Shown in pieces: positions 35,072-44,661 of a DNA stretch of 51,554 nucleotides (the stretch's first letter is position 1; each line of letters begins with the position of its first letter). The notes beneath the pieces were generated by a model, which did no database searches, was not told where the DNA came from, and worked only from the letters and a program-made list of their open reading frames with translations. The position numbers were made by a program, and so were the translations under genes. The DNA is taken from contig JAFQEE010000039.1 of the NCBI GenBank assembly GCA_017399175.1, forward strand, positions 1-51,554. Direction: 5' to 3'. The DNA is from Clostridia bacterium (GTDB taxonomy: Bacteria > Bacillota > Clostridia > Oscillospirales > Acutalibacteraceae).

Positions 35072-37402
35072 TTAGTTGGTTCTTGGAATTTGCTGAAGTG
35101 CCGAAACAACCTCTGACGGTATTTCAGGCATTGAAACAGGTGGAACCGGCACGGTTGGAATTTCAACCGGTTTTGAAGAAGGTTCACTTGTTCCCGGCTT
35201 TGTTGTATCAGGTTTCTCGGTTGTACCCGGCTTTGTAGTGGATTCTTCTTCACTACCGCCACCACAATTTCCTTTACATTTTGCAGGAATATTTGACCTC
35301 TTATACCAACCATATGATGTTGAGCCACAAGTATCAGATGCAATAAGACCTGAACCTGTACAATATGATAGTTTCACAACATCGTCGGTATATTTTTCAA
35401 AGTCCTTCTGTGGAAGGTCCTCGTGAATTTTGTTCATTACATTTTCAAAAATCTGTCCCGCAGGGCTACCTGAAGCAGTAATCTGCTTGTTATAGTCATA
35501 ACCGAACCATACAGCAGCAATATAATGACCTGTACCCGCTACGCACCAACGGTCCTTATTACTTGTTGTTGTACCTGTTTTACCGAATGTTCTGTGATTT
35601 GCAACAGCATAACCGCGAGCAGTACCACCTGAACCATAGAAAACAGTCTGAAGCATCTGATTCATAACATAAGCAGTTTCAGGAGAAATAATCTGTTCGT
35701 AGTCATCATCAGCTTTTTTCTGCAAGATTACTTCGCCCTTATTATCTTTTACCTCATAGTAGCAATATGGCTCATAATACTTACCACCGTTACCGAATGA
35801 GGAAAAAGCAGCAGCCATTTCAAGTGTTGTTACACCACCTGTTGAACCACCTGTTGCAAGAGCAGACGGAGTTGCACTATCAAGCTTATCGTCATATGTT
35901 GAAATCTTAAATGTATTCTTTAAATAATCATAACTGAGCTTAAAGCCCATCTTCATAAGAATCTGTGCAGGAACAGTATTATATGAAATCGCAACAGCAT
36001 ACTGAGCAGTAACAAAACTGTCAGGTGAACCTGTTACACCACCGTAGTTTGTAGGCCAGATGCTACCCTGCCAACTGATACCGTAGTTCATAATTTTTGA
36101 TGACCATGTAATATAGTCTTCTTCAATAGCAGGAGCATAAATTGCCAAAGGCTTGATTGATGAACCGGGCTGACGGATAGCTGCAACAGCACGGTTGTTT
36201 GAACGGTTTTCTGTCTTTTCACCTGCACCGCCCACCATAGCAACAATACGACCGCTGTAATCCATAATTGTCATGGCTGACTGTGAAAGTTCACTTGATG
36301 AATTAACAACTTCGCTTGGAAATCCTGAACGGTAAACATAGACATCCTCAACGATTTTCTGAATTTCCGTATCAACCGCTGAATAAATATGAAGACCGCC
36401 TGAATAAATCATTCTTGTTGCTTCATAGTTAGAATATCCCTGCTCTTTCAAGTCACGGATTACAGAACTGATTACGTAGTCAACATAGTAACTTTGAATA
36501 TCATTGTCTGTTATTGTTTCAACTTCGGCTTTATCATCAGCAACATATTTGTCGCTGTTTGTAAGAATGAGCTCATAGTTTATTGCTTCTTCATATTCTT
36601 CCTCAGTAATCATGCCTTCTTCAAGCATTTTACCAAGACACCATTCCTGACGATTTTTGTTGTTTTCAGGTTGCCACAAAGGGTCATTTTTTGCAGGTGT
36701 TTGTGTAATAACTGCAATAGCAGCACATTCAGCAAGGTTAAGTTCGGAAACATCCTTACCAAAATATGTTTCAGCCGCTGTCTGAACACCATAACAGTTA
36801 TGACTTAAGTAAATTGTATTAAGATAAGCCTCTAAAATGTCATCTTTTTCATAATATTTTTCAAGGTTTAAGGCAGCAAGTAACTCGTTATACTTTCTGT
36901 TAATATTTCTTCCGTTTTCACCTGTAAGGTTCTTGATTAACTGTTGTGTAAGAGTTGATGCACCACGCACAGACTTATCTTCAGAAACAAGTGCCTGTAC
37001 AGCTGACTTACCAATACCGAGCGTCATACTGAACCAGTCAACACCCTTGTGGTCATTAAATCGTTTATCTTCAATGGCAATAAAAGCCTTGCTCATATAA
37101 TCAGGAATATCGTCTAACTCAACCCAAATACGGTTCTTTTCACCGTGAAGTTTTGTAAGCTCAACCCAATCATCCTTTTCGTTCTTTGCATAGATGATTG
37201 TTGTCTGGTCTTGGTTTTCCTGATAATACTCAAGGTCGATAATTCTTTCACCATTTACGGTGCTAATCATATCAGTCAGCACATAGCAACCAATTATGAC
37301 AATTGTCATAATGCCGATAAGGAAAATTCCTTTCAGCAAAGTAAATTCTTTCTTTTTTTTCGGGGACATCCGTCTTTTTGATGTCTGAGTCTTTTTTCTC
37401 AT
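35072..37402 (-). CDS. Class A penicillin-binding protein (transglycosylase/transpeptidase)
   Basis: Polymerises and cross-links peptidoglycan outside the membrane. 776 residues: a basic cytoplasmic N-terminus, one TM (about 25-47), GT51 domain with AIEDKRFNDHKGVDW and GASTLTQQLIKNLTG, then transpeptidase motifs GSSIK (SxxK), SYN and KTGTT. The tail of about 75 residues is rich in Thr, Pro and Ser (TTKPGTTEKPDTTKPG), a probable wall-spanning linker, after a Cys pair region CKGNCGGG. The ATG of MRKKTQTSKRR has GGAGG upstream. Similar to PBP1A/PonA, but the exact orthologue cannot be told. Confidence 0.94.
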   Translation of the reverse strand: MRKKTQTSKRRMSPKKKKEFTLLKGIFLIGIMTIVIIGCYVLTDMISTVNGERIIDLEYYQENQDQTTIIYAKNEKDDWVELTKLHGEKNRIWVELDDIPDYMSKAFIAIEDKRFNDHKGVDWFSMTLGIGKSAVQALVSEDKSVRGASTLTQQLIKNLTGENGRNINRKYNELLAALNLEKYYEKDDILEAYLNTIYLSHNCYGVQTAAETYFGKDVSELNLAECAAIAVITQTPAKNDPLWQPENNKNRQEWCLGKMLEEGMITEEEYEEAINYELILTNSDKYVADDKAEVETITDNDIQSYYVDYVISSVIRDLKEQGYSNYEATRMIYSGGLHIYSAVDTEIQKIVEDVYVYRSGFPSEVVNSSSELSQSAMTIMDYSGRIVAMVGGAGEKTENRSNNRAVAAIRQPGSSIKPLAIYAPAIEEDYITWSSKIMNYGISWQGSIWPTNYGGVTGSPDSFVTAQYAVAISYNTVPAQILMKMGFKLSYDYLKNTFKISTYDDKLDSATPSALATGGSTGGVTTLEMAAAFSSFGNGGKYYEPYCYYEVKDNKGEVILQKKADDDYEQIISPETAYVMNQMLQTVFYGSGGTARGYAVANHRTFGKTGTTTSNKDRWCVAGTGHYIAAVWFGYDYNKQITASGSPAGQIFENVMNKIHEDLPQKDFEKYTDDVVKLSYCTGSGLIASDTCGSTSYGWYKRSNIPAKCKGNCGGGSEEESTTKPGTTEKPDTTKPGTSEPSSKPVEIPTVPVPPVSMPEIPSEVVSALQQIPRTN

Positions 37403-37443
37403 GATTTTCCTCCGAAACAAAGTGATTAAAATATAACAAAATA

Positions 37444-37452
37444 AGTATAGCA
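37444..37452 (-). promoter_or_regulatory. Extended -10 promoter of the penicillin-binding protein gene
   Basis: On the minus strand TGCTATACT, preceded by TTTTTG; no clear -35. Confidence 0.5.
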
Positions 37453-37561
37453 CAAAAACATTAAAATGAGTAGATATTTTTTACATTTTATCAAATTTTA
37501 ATAATTTGTAATAATTCTGTTAAAAATAAAGACAGAACACATATTTAAAGGAAGTTAAATA

Positions 37562-37879
37562 ATGAAACCTGAAGTAACAAGATTTCTTATATTCGGCTTG
37601 CTGGCTGTCTTTTGTTTTTCCGTTCTTTTTGTAAGCCTTAACAACGATATTAACAGGCGTAGTATTCGTGATGATTCGGATATTACCCCTGACTATTTCA
37701 CAATCAAAGAGTATGACGGTAAAATAGCTGTTTATAAAAATGAAGAAGAAAGTCCTTATGTTGTTTATGACGCTTATGTTTCACTTTTACCACAGCAGGA
37801 CGCAGAAAGGCTTAAAGAAGGCATTGTGACAGACGATAAAAATTACCTTCAGAGTGTTATTGAAGATTATACAAGTTAG
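37562..37879 (+). CDS. Small membrane-anchored protein, BofC C-terminal-like
   Basis: 105 residues: one N-terminal hydrophobic segment (about 8-27), then an extracytoplasmic domain FTIKEYDGKIAVYKNEEESP ending DAYVSLLPQQDAERLKEGI. The YxIKEYDGKIAVY ... YVSxLPxxDxxxLKEGI pattern resembles the C-terminal domain of BofC, a sporulation-signalling protein, though the N-terminal BofC domain is missing. AAAGGAAG precedes the ATG. Its stop overlaps that of the convergent glycosidase-like gene by 4 bases. A sporulation link is inference only. Confidence 0.72.
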   Translation: MKPEVTRFLIFGLLAVFCFSVLFVSLNNDINRRSIRDDSDITPDYFTIKEYDGKIAVYKNEEESPYVVYDAYVSLLPQQDAERLKEGIVTDDKNYLQSVIEDYTS

Positions 37880-40563
37880 AATACTTTGATTGTCGGGTTT
37901 TTATTGTCACCCGAAAGTGTGATTTCAACAATACCTTTGTCACGGATATTGATATCTGCTATTTCACCGTTGACGGTAGCATTGTAATTGTCTTTTTTAT
38001 CTGTCATAACAACGATTACGGAGTATTTTTCGTTGTTACCGTAATATTTGAATTCACAATTAAATTCAGTTGCATCGTCATTGAAATTGCTGCTCATAAC
38101 CATTGTGTCAAGACCCGTTGAGAGTGTCTTTGGCTTGTAATAAGCATTTGTCCAGATGTTGACAGGTGTTGAAAGTCCGCCGAAATTATGGAACCAACCA
38201 CCTCTGCCCGATGTGATATTGAACATTTCAAATGTGTAGTATGAATATTCAACCTCGCGTTTCCACGCTTTAAGTGCAGTTTCTGCAATACGGAATGCGA
38301 AATCAGTTTCACCCAAGTCCAGCATAGTTTTCCATACAAACCATTGATGCGAAAGCCACACATTACCGTTCCAGTAACCGTTTGTAATGTAATATGAAGC
38401 GGTTTTGTCAACAGCACTTATACCAACAGGACTAAACATTTCATCATCACTCTTTAAATGTGCGAGAATTCTGTCACGCTGACTATCTGTTACTGCACCT
38501 GCAATAATAGGATAAATACCATCCATTGTCTTATTAAGGTTTTCACCCTGTGCGTTTCTGTATTTTTCCTTTGGATTGCCGTTTTCATCATGAATTACAT
38601 ATGAGAAATATCCGCAGTCCTCATCCCAAGAGTATTTCTGAAGTGCTGATGATACTCTTTCAATATCATTTAAATATGTTGCTTTGTCGTCTTCTCTGCC
38701 TAACATATCGGCACACATGTAGAGAATTTTTGCACAACGAATTACCTGTGATGATGAAATAACAGGAGTCATCCATTTTTGCTTGTTTTCGGCATACATA
38801 GCCTTTTGTGGTGGCAAGTCGTCCATACCGCTACAATTATAGAAATAGTCAAAAGTAGTTGTTAAGCCACTATTGAACTTTGTTGTGGTTGAGCCATTGA
38901 TTTTACCAGCAAGGAAATCATAGAACATTTTTACTCTATCATAATATTTAAGCAAATCTGTTTTATCCTCTGCTCGTTTAAGCATTTCAAGATACTGATA
39001 GATATGAACAGGCACAGGTGAACCGTGAAGAAGAAATGCCCACTCATCATTGTCACTTAAATATGTTTCGAGGATATAATCGGCAATATGCGGTGCAAAT
39101 TCAAGCATATCAAGTCCGATAAATCCTGAATCCCAAGTATAGAATGAGTCCCAACGCTTACCAGGTGTATGATGAACTACATATTCACCGTTTCGATAAA
39201 GCGGATAAACGGTATTTTGGAAAACTGTTGCACGAAGAATTCTGTTTGAGAATTCATAAGTTTTTCCTGCTTCGTTCAAATCGAATTTTTCAAGTGAATT
39301 GTATGCTGTTTTGTAGATTTTTTCGTATTCTTCTGTTGTTTTGTACTCTGTTTCACCAAAAGACAAAACTGCATATTCAATATGTTCTGTATGTGGCTGA
39401 ACATAAAGAGTATAGACAACTGTATTGTGATAAAAGCCTTCATCACTATGTTTTTCAGAGAATGAACCTGAAAATGTTTCAAGCATATTCTGGAAACTTT
39501 CGTCAGGCTGTGAAATTCTTGCTGTTGGGCTATCCTCAAGACAACCTGTGTTAAAGTCACGGAAACGAGTAACATCATTGAATGTTCTTACATAAAAATT
39601 CCCCTGAACACCGTCATATTTATAGCTTGCAAGTTTACCGATATCGCAAGTTTTTGTTTCGATTTCAGGATAGAAATTGTGTGTCTTTGATTTAACCGAA
39701 ACTGGCTCACCTTTTTCTGTAACACAAAGGAAGTCGAATTCAATTCCACCAGTGCCACAAGAAACAAGTTCAACATCTGAATTATTGAATGGAATTGTTA
39801 AAATATTAAAACCGGTTGCACTTGTGAAAACGACTTTTTTACCATTGAGTGTCCATTCGCTGTTTTGCTCGTCTGTTGTGCGGTAACGAATATGAAGTTC
39901 CGGGTTTGAGAATGAAGAAATATCTTTTATTTCATAAGTGATTCTGTCCCCTGCTTCTTCACCTAATTTTGAGTATTTAGGGAGAATATAACGGTTGTTA
40001 TCCCTATCACCAAGACCTTTATGATATGTGAATCCGTCGTCGAAGAATTCACCTTTTTTCATAGCATCAATAACCTGCTTATCCCAAGGACGAACAGTGT
40101 TATAGTCATATGATTTATATTGGAGCGCTTTGATAAAAATGTTCTTTTCGGGTAAAACGGGAGTTGTTGAATAAACATTGGGATATTCAATTGCAGAGAA
40201 AAGATTAAGAAGACAAATCTGTGTAATATCTGTATTATTCACAAACTTTGTACGGACAAGAACGCTGTCGTTGTCAAGTTTGGTAAATGACACATCAGCA
40301 TAGACCTTGTCTTTCCATTCAAGGTCGTAACGATATGAATAGAATGAGTAGTCTGACTTTGCTTCCCAAGGATGAACACCAACAGGAACAGTTACATTTG
40401 GCACACGGCTGTCTGCATTTTCCACAGCAGGACTAACAACGCAGTCAAAGCGAACGCCACCCTCTGTATCGTGGTCAACAATTCGTGAAATACCGCTGTA
40501 TTTCTTTGAATACGGACCCCAATTTCCTAAATGTTCATACATCTTTTCAAGTACTTTGCTCAT
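37876..40563 (-). CDS. GH63-like (alpha/alpha)6-barrel glycoside hydrolase
   Basis: 895 residues. The N-terminal half is beta-rich. The C-terminal (alpha/alpha)6 barrel has RWDSFYTWDSGFIGLDMLEF (putative catalytic Asp), NGYWNGNVWLSHQWFVWK and FNITSGRGGWFHNFGGLSTP, typical of the GH63/trehalase-like group acting on alpha-glucosides or alpha-mannosides. No signal peptide, so intracellular. The ATG of MSKVLEKMYEHLGNWGPY has CGAGG upstream. The longer frame (to 40716) adds a stretch translated from a dispersed repeat, so it was discarded. Divergent from a second large glycosidase-like gene, which suggests a shared substrate. Confidence 0.85.
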   Translation of the reverse strand: MSKVLEKMYEHLGNWGPYSKKYSGISRIVDHDTEGGVRFDCVVSPAVENADSRVPNVTVPVGVHPWEAKSDYSFYSYRYDLEWKDKVYADVSFTKLDNDSVLVRTKFVNNTDITQICLLNLFSAIEYPNVYSTTPVLPEKNIFIKALQYKSYDYNTVRPWDKQVIDAMKKGEFFDDGFTYHKGLGDRDNNRYILPKYSKLGEEAGDRITYEIKDISSFSNPELHIRYRTTDEQNSEWTLNGKKVVFTSATGFNILTIPFNNSDVELVSCGTGGIEFDFLCVTEKGEPVSVKSKTHNFYPEIETKTCDIGKLASYKYDGVQGNFYVRTFNDVTRFRDFNTGCLEDSPTARISQPDESFQNMLETFSGSFSEKHSDEGFYHNTVVYTLYVQPHTEHIEYAVLSFGETEYKTTEEYEKIYKTAYNSLEKFDLNEAGKTYEFSNRILRATVFQNTVYPLYRNGEYVVHHTPGKRWDSFYTWDSGFIGLDMLEFAPHIADYILETYLSDNDEWAFLLHGSPVPVHIYQYLEMLKRAEDKTDLLKYYDRVKMFYDFLAGKINGSTTTKFNSGLTTTFDYFYNCSGMDDLPPQKAMYAENKQKWMTPVISSSQVIRCAKILYMCADMLGREDDKATYLNDIERVSSALQKYSWDEDCGYFSYVIHDENGNPKEKYRNAQGENLNKTMDGIYPIIAGAVTDSQRDRILAHLKSDDEMFSPVGISAVDKTASYYITNGYWNGNVWLSHQWFVWKTMLDLGETDFAFRIAETALKAWKREVEYSYYTFEMFNITSGRGGWFHNFGGLSTPVNIWTNAYYKPKTLSTGLDTMVMSSNFNDDATEFNCEFKYYGNNEKYSVIVVMTDKKDNYNATVNGEIADINIRDKGIVEITLSGDNKNPTIKVF

Positions 40564-40593
40564 AATGAATACCTCGCGTAAAAATATGAGAAT

Positions 40594-40622
40594 ATTATAG
40601 CAAATATAGTGTTGGTTTTCAA
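40594..40622 (-). promoter_or_regulatory. Promoter of the GH63-like gene
   Basis: On the minus strand TTGAAA (40617-40622), 17-bp spacer, TGCTATAAT with TATAAT at 40594-40599. Confidence 0.8.
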
Positions 40623-40642
40623 TAAAGAATATGTAAATATTG

Positions 40643-40668
40643 AGATTCTTCGCTACGCTCAGAATGAC
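40643..40668. repeat. Dispersed repeat family C, copy 3
   Basis: Identical to copies at 2071 and 14818. Lies in a 420-base intergenic region holding four repeats. Confidence 0.75.
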
Positions 40669-40703
40669 AAGGTATATCGTTAAATTGGAGTTTATCGGGG
40701 AAA

Positions 40704-40731
40704 GTGCAAAATGCAAAACGCAAAGTGCAAA
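40704..40731. repeat. Tandem heptamer array, four units
   Basis: GTGCAAA, ATGCAAA, ACGCAAA, GTGCAAA: four consecutive 7-base units differing only in the first two bases. Confidence 0.7.
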
Positions 40732-40778
40732 GTGTCAGAACTGCGTTGCAATTATAACAAAACCAATATGGTTGGAAT

Positions 40779-40806
40779 GTAGGGGCGGATGCCCTTCATC
40801 CGCCCG
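40779..40806. repeat. Variable-stem hairpin repeat (family A), copy 9
   Basis: GTAGGGGCGGATG, loop CCCTT, CATCCGCCCG, preceded by AACCAATATGGTTGGAAT, itself a small palindrome. Confidence 0.75.
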
Positions 40807-40832
40807 AAATAAGTGAGTATATAAAGCAAGGA

Positions 40833-40859
40833 CGGGACGATGTGGGCATCGTCCCCTAC
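40833..40859. repeat. Variable-stem hairpin repeat (family A), copy 10
   Basis: GGGACGATG, TGGG, CATCGTCCC, then CCTAC, the same stem as copies 1 and 4. Confidence 0.75.
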
Positions 40860-40922
40860 TATTTTCGTTCAATTTAGAGAACGGAACACCAACCCCAACG
40901 AAGTTCATATTTCATTTTATAA

Positions 40923-40951
40923 TTGTTTTTAGTTTGAATATGTGATATTAT
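40923..40951 (+). promoter_or_regulatory. Promoter of the GH38/57-like gene
   Basis: TTGTTT (40923-40928), 17-bp spacer, TATTAT (40946-40951), 32 bases before the start. Confidence 0.6.
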
Positions 40952-40983
40952 ACAAATGAGAATATATCAGGAGGATTTTACAA

Positions 40984-43479
40984 ATGACTGATAATAAAAT
41001 TCATATAGCTTATGGGTTTCACGTTAACTGTTACCACTCATATCGTGGGAATACAAATGACAATTTGGGATTTGGTTCGGATATAAGAATCATCCGTAAA
41101 ATTCTTGACACACTTACAGAATTCAATGAACAGGGAATTCCTGTTAAAGGTACTTGGGATACTGAAAACTTTTTCTCTTTACAAAAAATTCTGCCACAAT
41201 ATGCGCCCGACATCATTGAAAAAATGAAAGAGCGTGTCATTAAATACGGTGATGAAAACATCATAATGGGATATAACAACGGTGCTTTGTCTGCTATGAC
41301 AGAGGATGAATTCTGCGAAAGCATTAACCTTGCTGTTACTAATCCTGACGGTAGCGGACTTCAAGATATTTTCGGCACTTGCGAAATGATTGTTCGTCCT
41401 CAGGAGGTTATGTTTACACCGTCGCAGGTTTCTTTATACAACAAACTTGGAGTCAAGGCACTTTGCCTTTATTACAGTTGTGTACCTTTTGACGCTTTCA
41501 GAACAATTATTCCAAGACTTTCTGACGAAGAGGCATTTAATCCCCTCACCTACACATATAAGGGTGATAGTATGACGATTATTCCTACATATTCAAACTC
41601 CGATGTTTGTGATGCGGGTTGTCTTCGTGCGTGGGTAAAGGATTTGCGTAAAAAACAGGAAAGCGGAGAAATCAACAATGACCTTTTCCTTTTTATCAAT
41701 ATGGATGCTGATGCAATTTTCTGGGAAACTATTGATATGGGAAAATTCACAGGTAAGGTTGCAAATACTGACGGTATTCACGGTCTTGTAAAGGAAGTTG
41801 CTGACTTGCCTTATGTTGTTTTTGATACTCCCGGCGGATACATTAAAAGTCACAAACCAATCGGCAAAATTGACTTTACTCACGATACTGCTGACGGTAA
41901 TTTCACAGGATATGCATCATGGTCAGAAAAGCCATTTAACAGAAAAATATGGACACGAATTGAACGCGCAAGGACTATGGCAAAGGTTACAAGTGAACGC
42001 GATATGCTCTCCCCTTCCTTTAAGAACAGAGTGCTTTTACTTTCCACAACTCATTTTGGTCTTGCTACTCCCGTTCTTAATATTCAACGCGAAAAAACTG
42101 CACTTGAATTGAGTGACAAAGTTATTGCTGACGAAATGTCGCATATGCCGAAAACTGAAAAAATCACAGTTTATAACACAACGAACTCAAAATTACAATG
42201 TGTGCAGATTGAAATTAAAGAGAAAATTGATGATATTTCTTGCTTACAGATTAAAGCAGACGGACTTGAAAGTTTTGTTGCTGTTGCAACTGATGATGAA
42301 TGTAAATCTGCATTCTTGATGATGAAGTTTAACGAAATAAAGGATAAATATGAATTAGGCATCAGTTTTGGTGATAAAAAAGAGAAAGCTCCTTTTAAAA
42401 ATCTGCTTGAAACATCTCGCGTTTCACTTATGTTTACACCAAAGGGTAATATTGCATTTGCACAAATTGACGGCAAAAAAATTGGTGGTTATGACTTTTT
42501 ACAATCATACATCACCTACGGTAATAAAAAGTACAGCTTTGAAAACAAGAGTATATCTTCACTTTCTGTTGGCGGTAATGGTGAGGGTGTTCGAATTCAG
42601 GGTGAAATTCACCTGCCGAAAGAACTCAAATCAGGTAAATACACATTCGATTTCTTCAAAACTGATTTTTCCGACGGAATTTTTGTACGCACATCTGTTG
42701 AATATCCATACACAGCAGAAACAACATCAATTTCAACTGAAAACTCTGCACTTGGTCGATACAGCGATATGGATTGGAAGGAAACTGTGCCATTCCAGGT
42801 TACGCCAACTCTTGACGGTGATATTTCTGTTATCAAGCGCAATTTTATGGATGATGTGTCTTCATTCAGGACACAAAGTTTCCCTGAATGTGATGCGAAA
42901 AATGACAAGGTTGACTCTTTCAATCATCAGTTGACAGGCGGTTTTGTTGGTCTTTATGACGAGAATTGTGGTCTTATTGTCGCAAATGCCCGTCAGGTGC
43001 TCTCATCAATGGCACATTGTCCTATGCGACTTGAAAAGGATAAGACTATAAAAATGAATCCATTCGGTACATATTACGGAAATCAGCGTCATCATTTCAG
43101 CCGTGGTAATGACGAAATTCTCAATACATACACTCTTGTTGCAGCACAAGGCAAGAGTATTGCTCCGTCATATAATGGTAGTTCGGAAACTGCTATGTTC
43201 GGTCTTTATCCAATGAATAAAAACGGAATTACAAAGGGAGAAAAAGCAGAAATCTGTGCGTTTGCTGACGGTGCATTGATAACCGCTGATGAAAATTCCC
43301 CTGTTCAACCATTTACAGGTGACAACATTGTTGTTAAAGAAGGTAACGCAGACGGTATAAATGAAAAAGACCTGAAAAATCCTGTGCTGACAGGACTTTC
43401 AGGCAATCTTGGAAAATATATCACAAGAGGTGTAAAAGCCATTTCTTATATAATCAAAACACAAATCAAGTCGAAATGA
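40984..43479 (+). CDS. Large GH38/GH57-superfamily-like protein, probable alpha-mannosidase-type glycosidase
   Basis: 831 residues, cytoplasmic (no signal peptide). The first 350 residues look like the beta/alpha barrel of the glycoside hydrolase/deacetylase superfamily: IAYGFHVNCYHSYRG, KGTWDTENFFSLQKILPQ, YGDENIIMGYNNGALSAMTE, FTPSQVSLYNKLGVKALCLY, and LFLFINMDADAIFW with candidate acidic residues. A middle helical part (ERARTMAKVTSERDM) and a beta-rich C-terminal half follow, as in GH38. I cannot place it in a characterised family. AGGAGGA precedes the ATG. Divergent from the GH63-like gene. Confidence 0.6.
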   Translation: MTDNKIHIAYGFHVNCYHSYRGNTNDNLGFGSDIRIIRKILDTLTEFNEQGIPVKGTWDTENFFSLQKILPQYAPDIIEKMKERVIKYGDENIIMGYNNGALSAMTEDEFCESINLAVTNPDGSGLQDIFGTCEMIVRPQEVMFTPSQVSLYNKLGVKALCLYYSCVPFDAFRTIIPRLSDEEAFNPLTYTYKGDSMTIIPTYSNSDVCDAGCLRAWVKDLRKKQESGEINNDLFLFINMDADAIFWETIDMGKFTGKVANTDGIHGLVKEVADLPYVVFDTPGGYIKSHKPIGKIDFTHDTADGNFTGYASWSEKPFNRKIWTRIERARTMAKVTSERDMLSPSFKNRVLLLSTTHFGLATPVLNIQREKTALELSDKVIADEMSHMPKTEKITVYNTTNSKLQCVQIEIKEKIDDISCLQIKADGLESFVAVATDDECKSAFLMMKFNEIKDKYELGISFGDKKEKAPFKNLLETSRVSLMFTPKGNIAFAQIDGKKIGGYDFLQSYITYGNKKYSFENKSISSLSVGGNGEGVRIQGEIHLPKELKSGKYTFDFFKTDFSDGIFVRTSVEYPYTAETTSISTENSALGRYSDMDWKETVPFQVTPTLDGDISVIKRNFMDDVSSFRTQSFPECDAKNDKVDSFNHQLTGGFVGLYDENCGLIVANARQVLSSMAHCPMRLEKDKTIKMNPFGTYYGNQRHHFSRGNDEILNTYTLVAAQGKSIAPSYNGSSETAMFGLYPMNKNGITKGEKAEICAFADGALITADENSPVQPFTGDNIVVKEGNADGINEKDLKNPVLTGLSGNLGKYITRGVKAISYIIKTQIKSK

Positions 43480-43495
43480 TTGTCTTAAAAAGAAC

Positions 43496-43521
43496 TTAGG
43501 GATGTCGAGTGACATCCCTAA
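43496..43521. terminator. Bidirectional terminator between the GH38/57-like gene and rpiB
   Basis: Perfect 11-bp stem TTAGGGATGTC/GACATCCCTAA with loop GAGT. TATTTTAT follows on plus and GTTCTTTTT on minus. Confidence 0.8.
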
Positions 43522-43525
43522 TATT

Positions 43526-43963
43526 TTATGAATTTTCTATCTCCATAATCTGGTCAATTCTTCTCTGATGTCTGCCACCTTCGAACTCTGTACTGAGGAA
43601 GATGTCAACAAGTTCCAATGCAAGACCAACACCAACAACTCTACCACCCATACAAAGAGCGTTTGCGTCGTTATGCATACGGGTCAACTTTGCACTGAAA
43701 TAGTCTGAACAGCAAGCAGCACGAATACCCTTTACCTTATTTGCTGCCATTGAAATGCCGATACCTGTACCGCAACAGAGAATTGCTTTTTCACATTCTC
43801 CGCTTGTCACCTTTTCACAAGTTGCCTTTGCGATTGGAGCATAGTCAATTGACTCCTCAGAATATGTACCGCAATCAATATATTCTACACCTTTTTCATC
43901 GAGGTGTTTTTTAATTGCCTCTTTTAATTCAAATCCACCGTGGTCTGCACCTAAAGCTATCAT
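43526..43963 (-). CDS. rpiB: Ribose-5-phosphate isomerase B
   Basis: Interconverts ribulose 5-phosphate and ribose 5-phosphate. 145 residues: IALGADHGGFELKE, DCGTYSEESIDYAPIA, active-site Cys in AILCCGTGIGISMAANK, and CSDYFSAKLTRMHNDANAL. Last gene of tsaE-tsaB-rpiB, 11 bases after tsaB. Confidence 0.96.
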   Translation of the reverse strand: MIALGADHGGFELKEAIKKHLDEKGVEYIDCGTYSEESIDYAPIAKATCEKVTSGECEKAILCCGTGIGISMAANKVKGIRAACCSDYFSAKLTRMHNDANALCMGGRVVGVGLALELVDIFLSTEFEGGRHQRRIDQIMEIENS

Positions 43964-43974
43964 AATATATCTCC

Positions 43975-44661
43975 TTATTTTTTATTGTTTAATTCTCTTT
44001 CTGCCTGAGGTAATCTCAGGTAAAAAGGAACAAGATTTGCTGAACTGATTGGTTCTTCACCATTCTTGATTTTTTCTTCTGCAATAAAACTTATACTTGA
44101 ACCATGAACGAAACGGATATTTTCATCTGCTACTTCACAATTTTGGATAATTCCGCAAAGTTTTTCATAACATAAAATTGAGCCATCACCGATGAAAACA
44201 ATTTTTTTGTCGTATTGTTTCAACTCTTCGCCTAATTCGTCGATTAAAACTGCCTTATCCTCACAAAGACGATTGCCCTCACTAAAAATGGCTGTATAAA
44301 CCTGATTACATCTTGCGTCCATTACTGCACAGGCAATTACATCCTGATTTTTAAGTGGCTCGGCAATTGCTTCAAGTGTTGATACTGCAACACATTTCTT
44401 TGAGAGTGCATCAGCCATACCTTTTACGCAGGCAATTCCAATTCTGACACCTGTAAATGAACCGGGACCATTTGTAATGGCAAACAAATCGATATCCTTA
44501 AGGTCAACACCGCTTTCATTTATTGCTTCTTCGACCATAGGCATCAATGTCTGACTATGAGTAAGTCCGTTATTTATAAACTTTTCTGATAGAATTTTAC
44601 CATTTTCAGTTATGGCAACGGATGCTGTAACTGATGAAGAATCTATCGAAAGTATTTTCAT
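43975..44661 (-). CDS. tsaB: tRNA threonylcarbamoyladenosine biosynthesis protein TsaB
   Basis: Inactive ASKHA paralogue of TsaD that scaffolds the t6A complex. 228 residues: LSIDSSSVTASVAI, NNGLTHSQTLMPMV, ITNGPGSFTGVRIGIACVKG, PFYLRLPQAE at the C-terminus. Overlaps tsaE by 4 bases. No tsaC or tsaD nearby, nor the rimI that often follows tsaB. Confidence 0.95.
   Translation of the reverse strand: MKILSIDSSSVTASVAITENGKILSEKFINNGLTHSQTLMPMVEEAINESGVDLKDIDLFAITNGPGSFTGVRIGIACVKGMADALSKKCVAVSTLEAIAEPLKNQDVIACAVMDARCNQVYTAIFSEGNRLCEDKAVLIDELGEELKQYDKKIVFIGDGSILCYEKLCGIIQNCEVADENIRFVHGSSISFIAEEKIKNGEEPISSANLVPFYLRLPQAERELNNKK

Noticed and set aside
40564-40716. Upstream extension of the GH63-like gene
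   Set aside because: The extra residues include VILSVAKNL, the translation of dispersed repeat C, and the extension covers the promoter; the ATG at 40563 has a good binding site.
43526-43963. LacA/galactose-6-phosphate isomerase subunit instead of RpiB
   Set aside because: The active-site Cys motif, full length and single-gene context with tsaB/tsaE fit RpiB; no second isomerase subunit is present.
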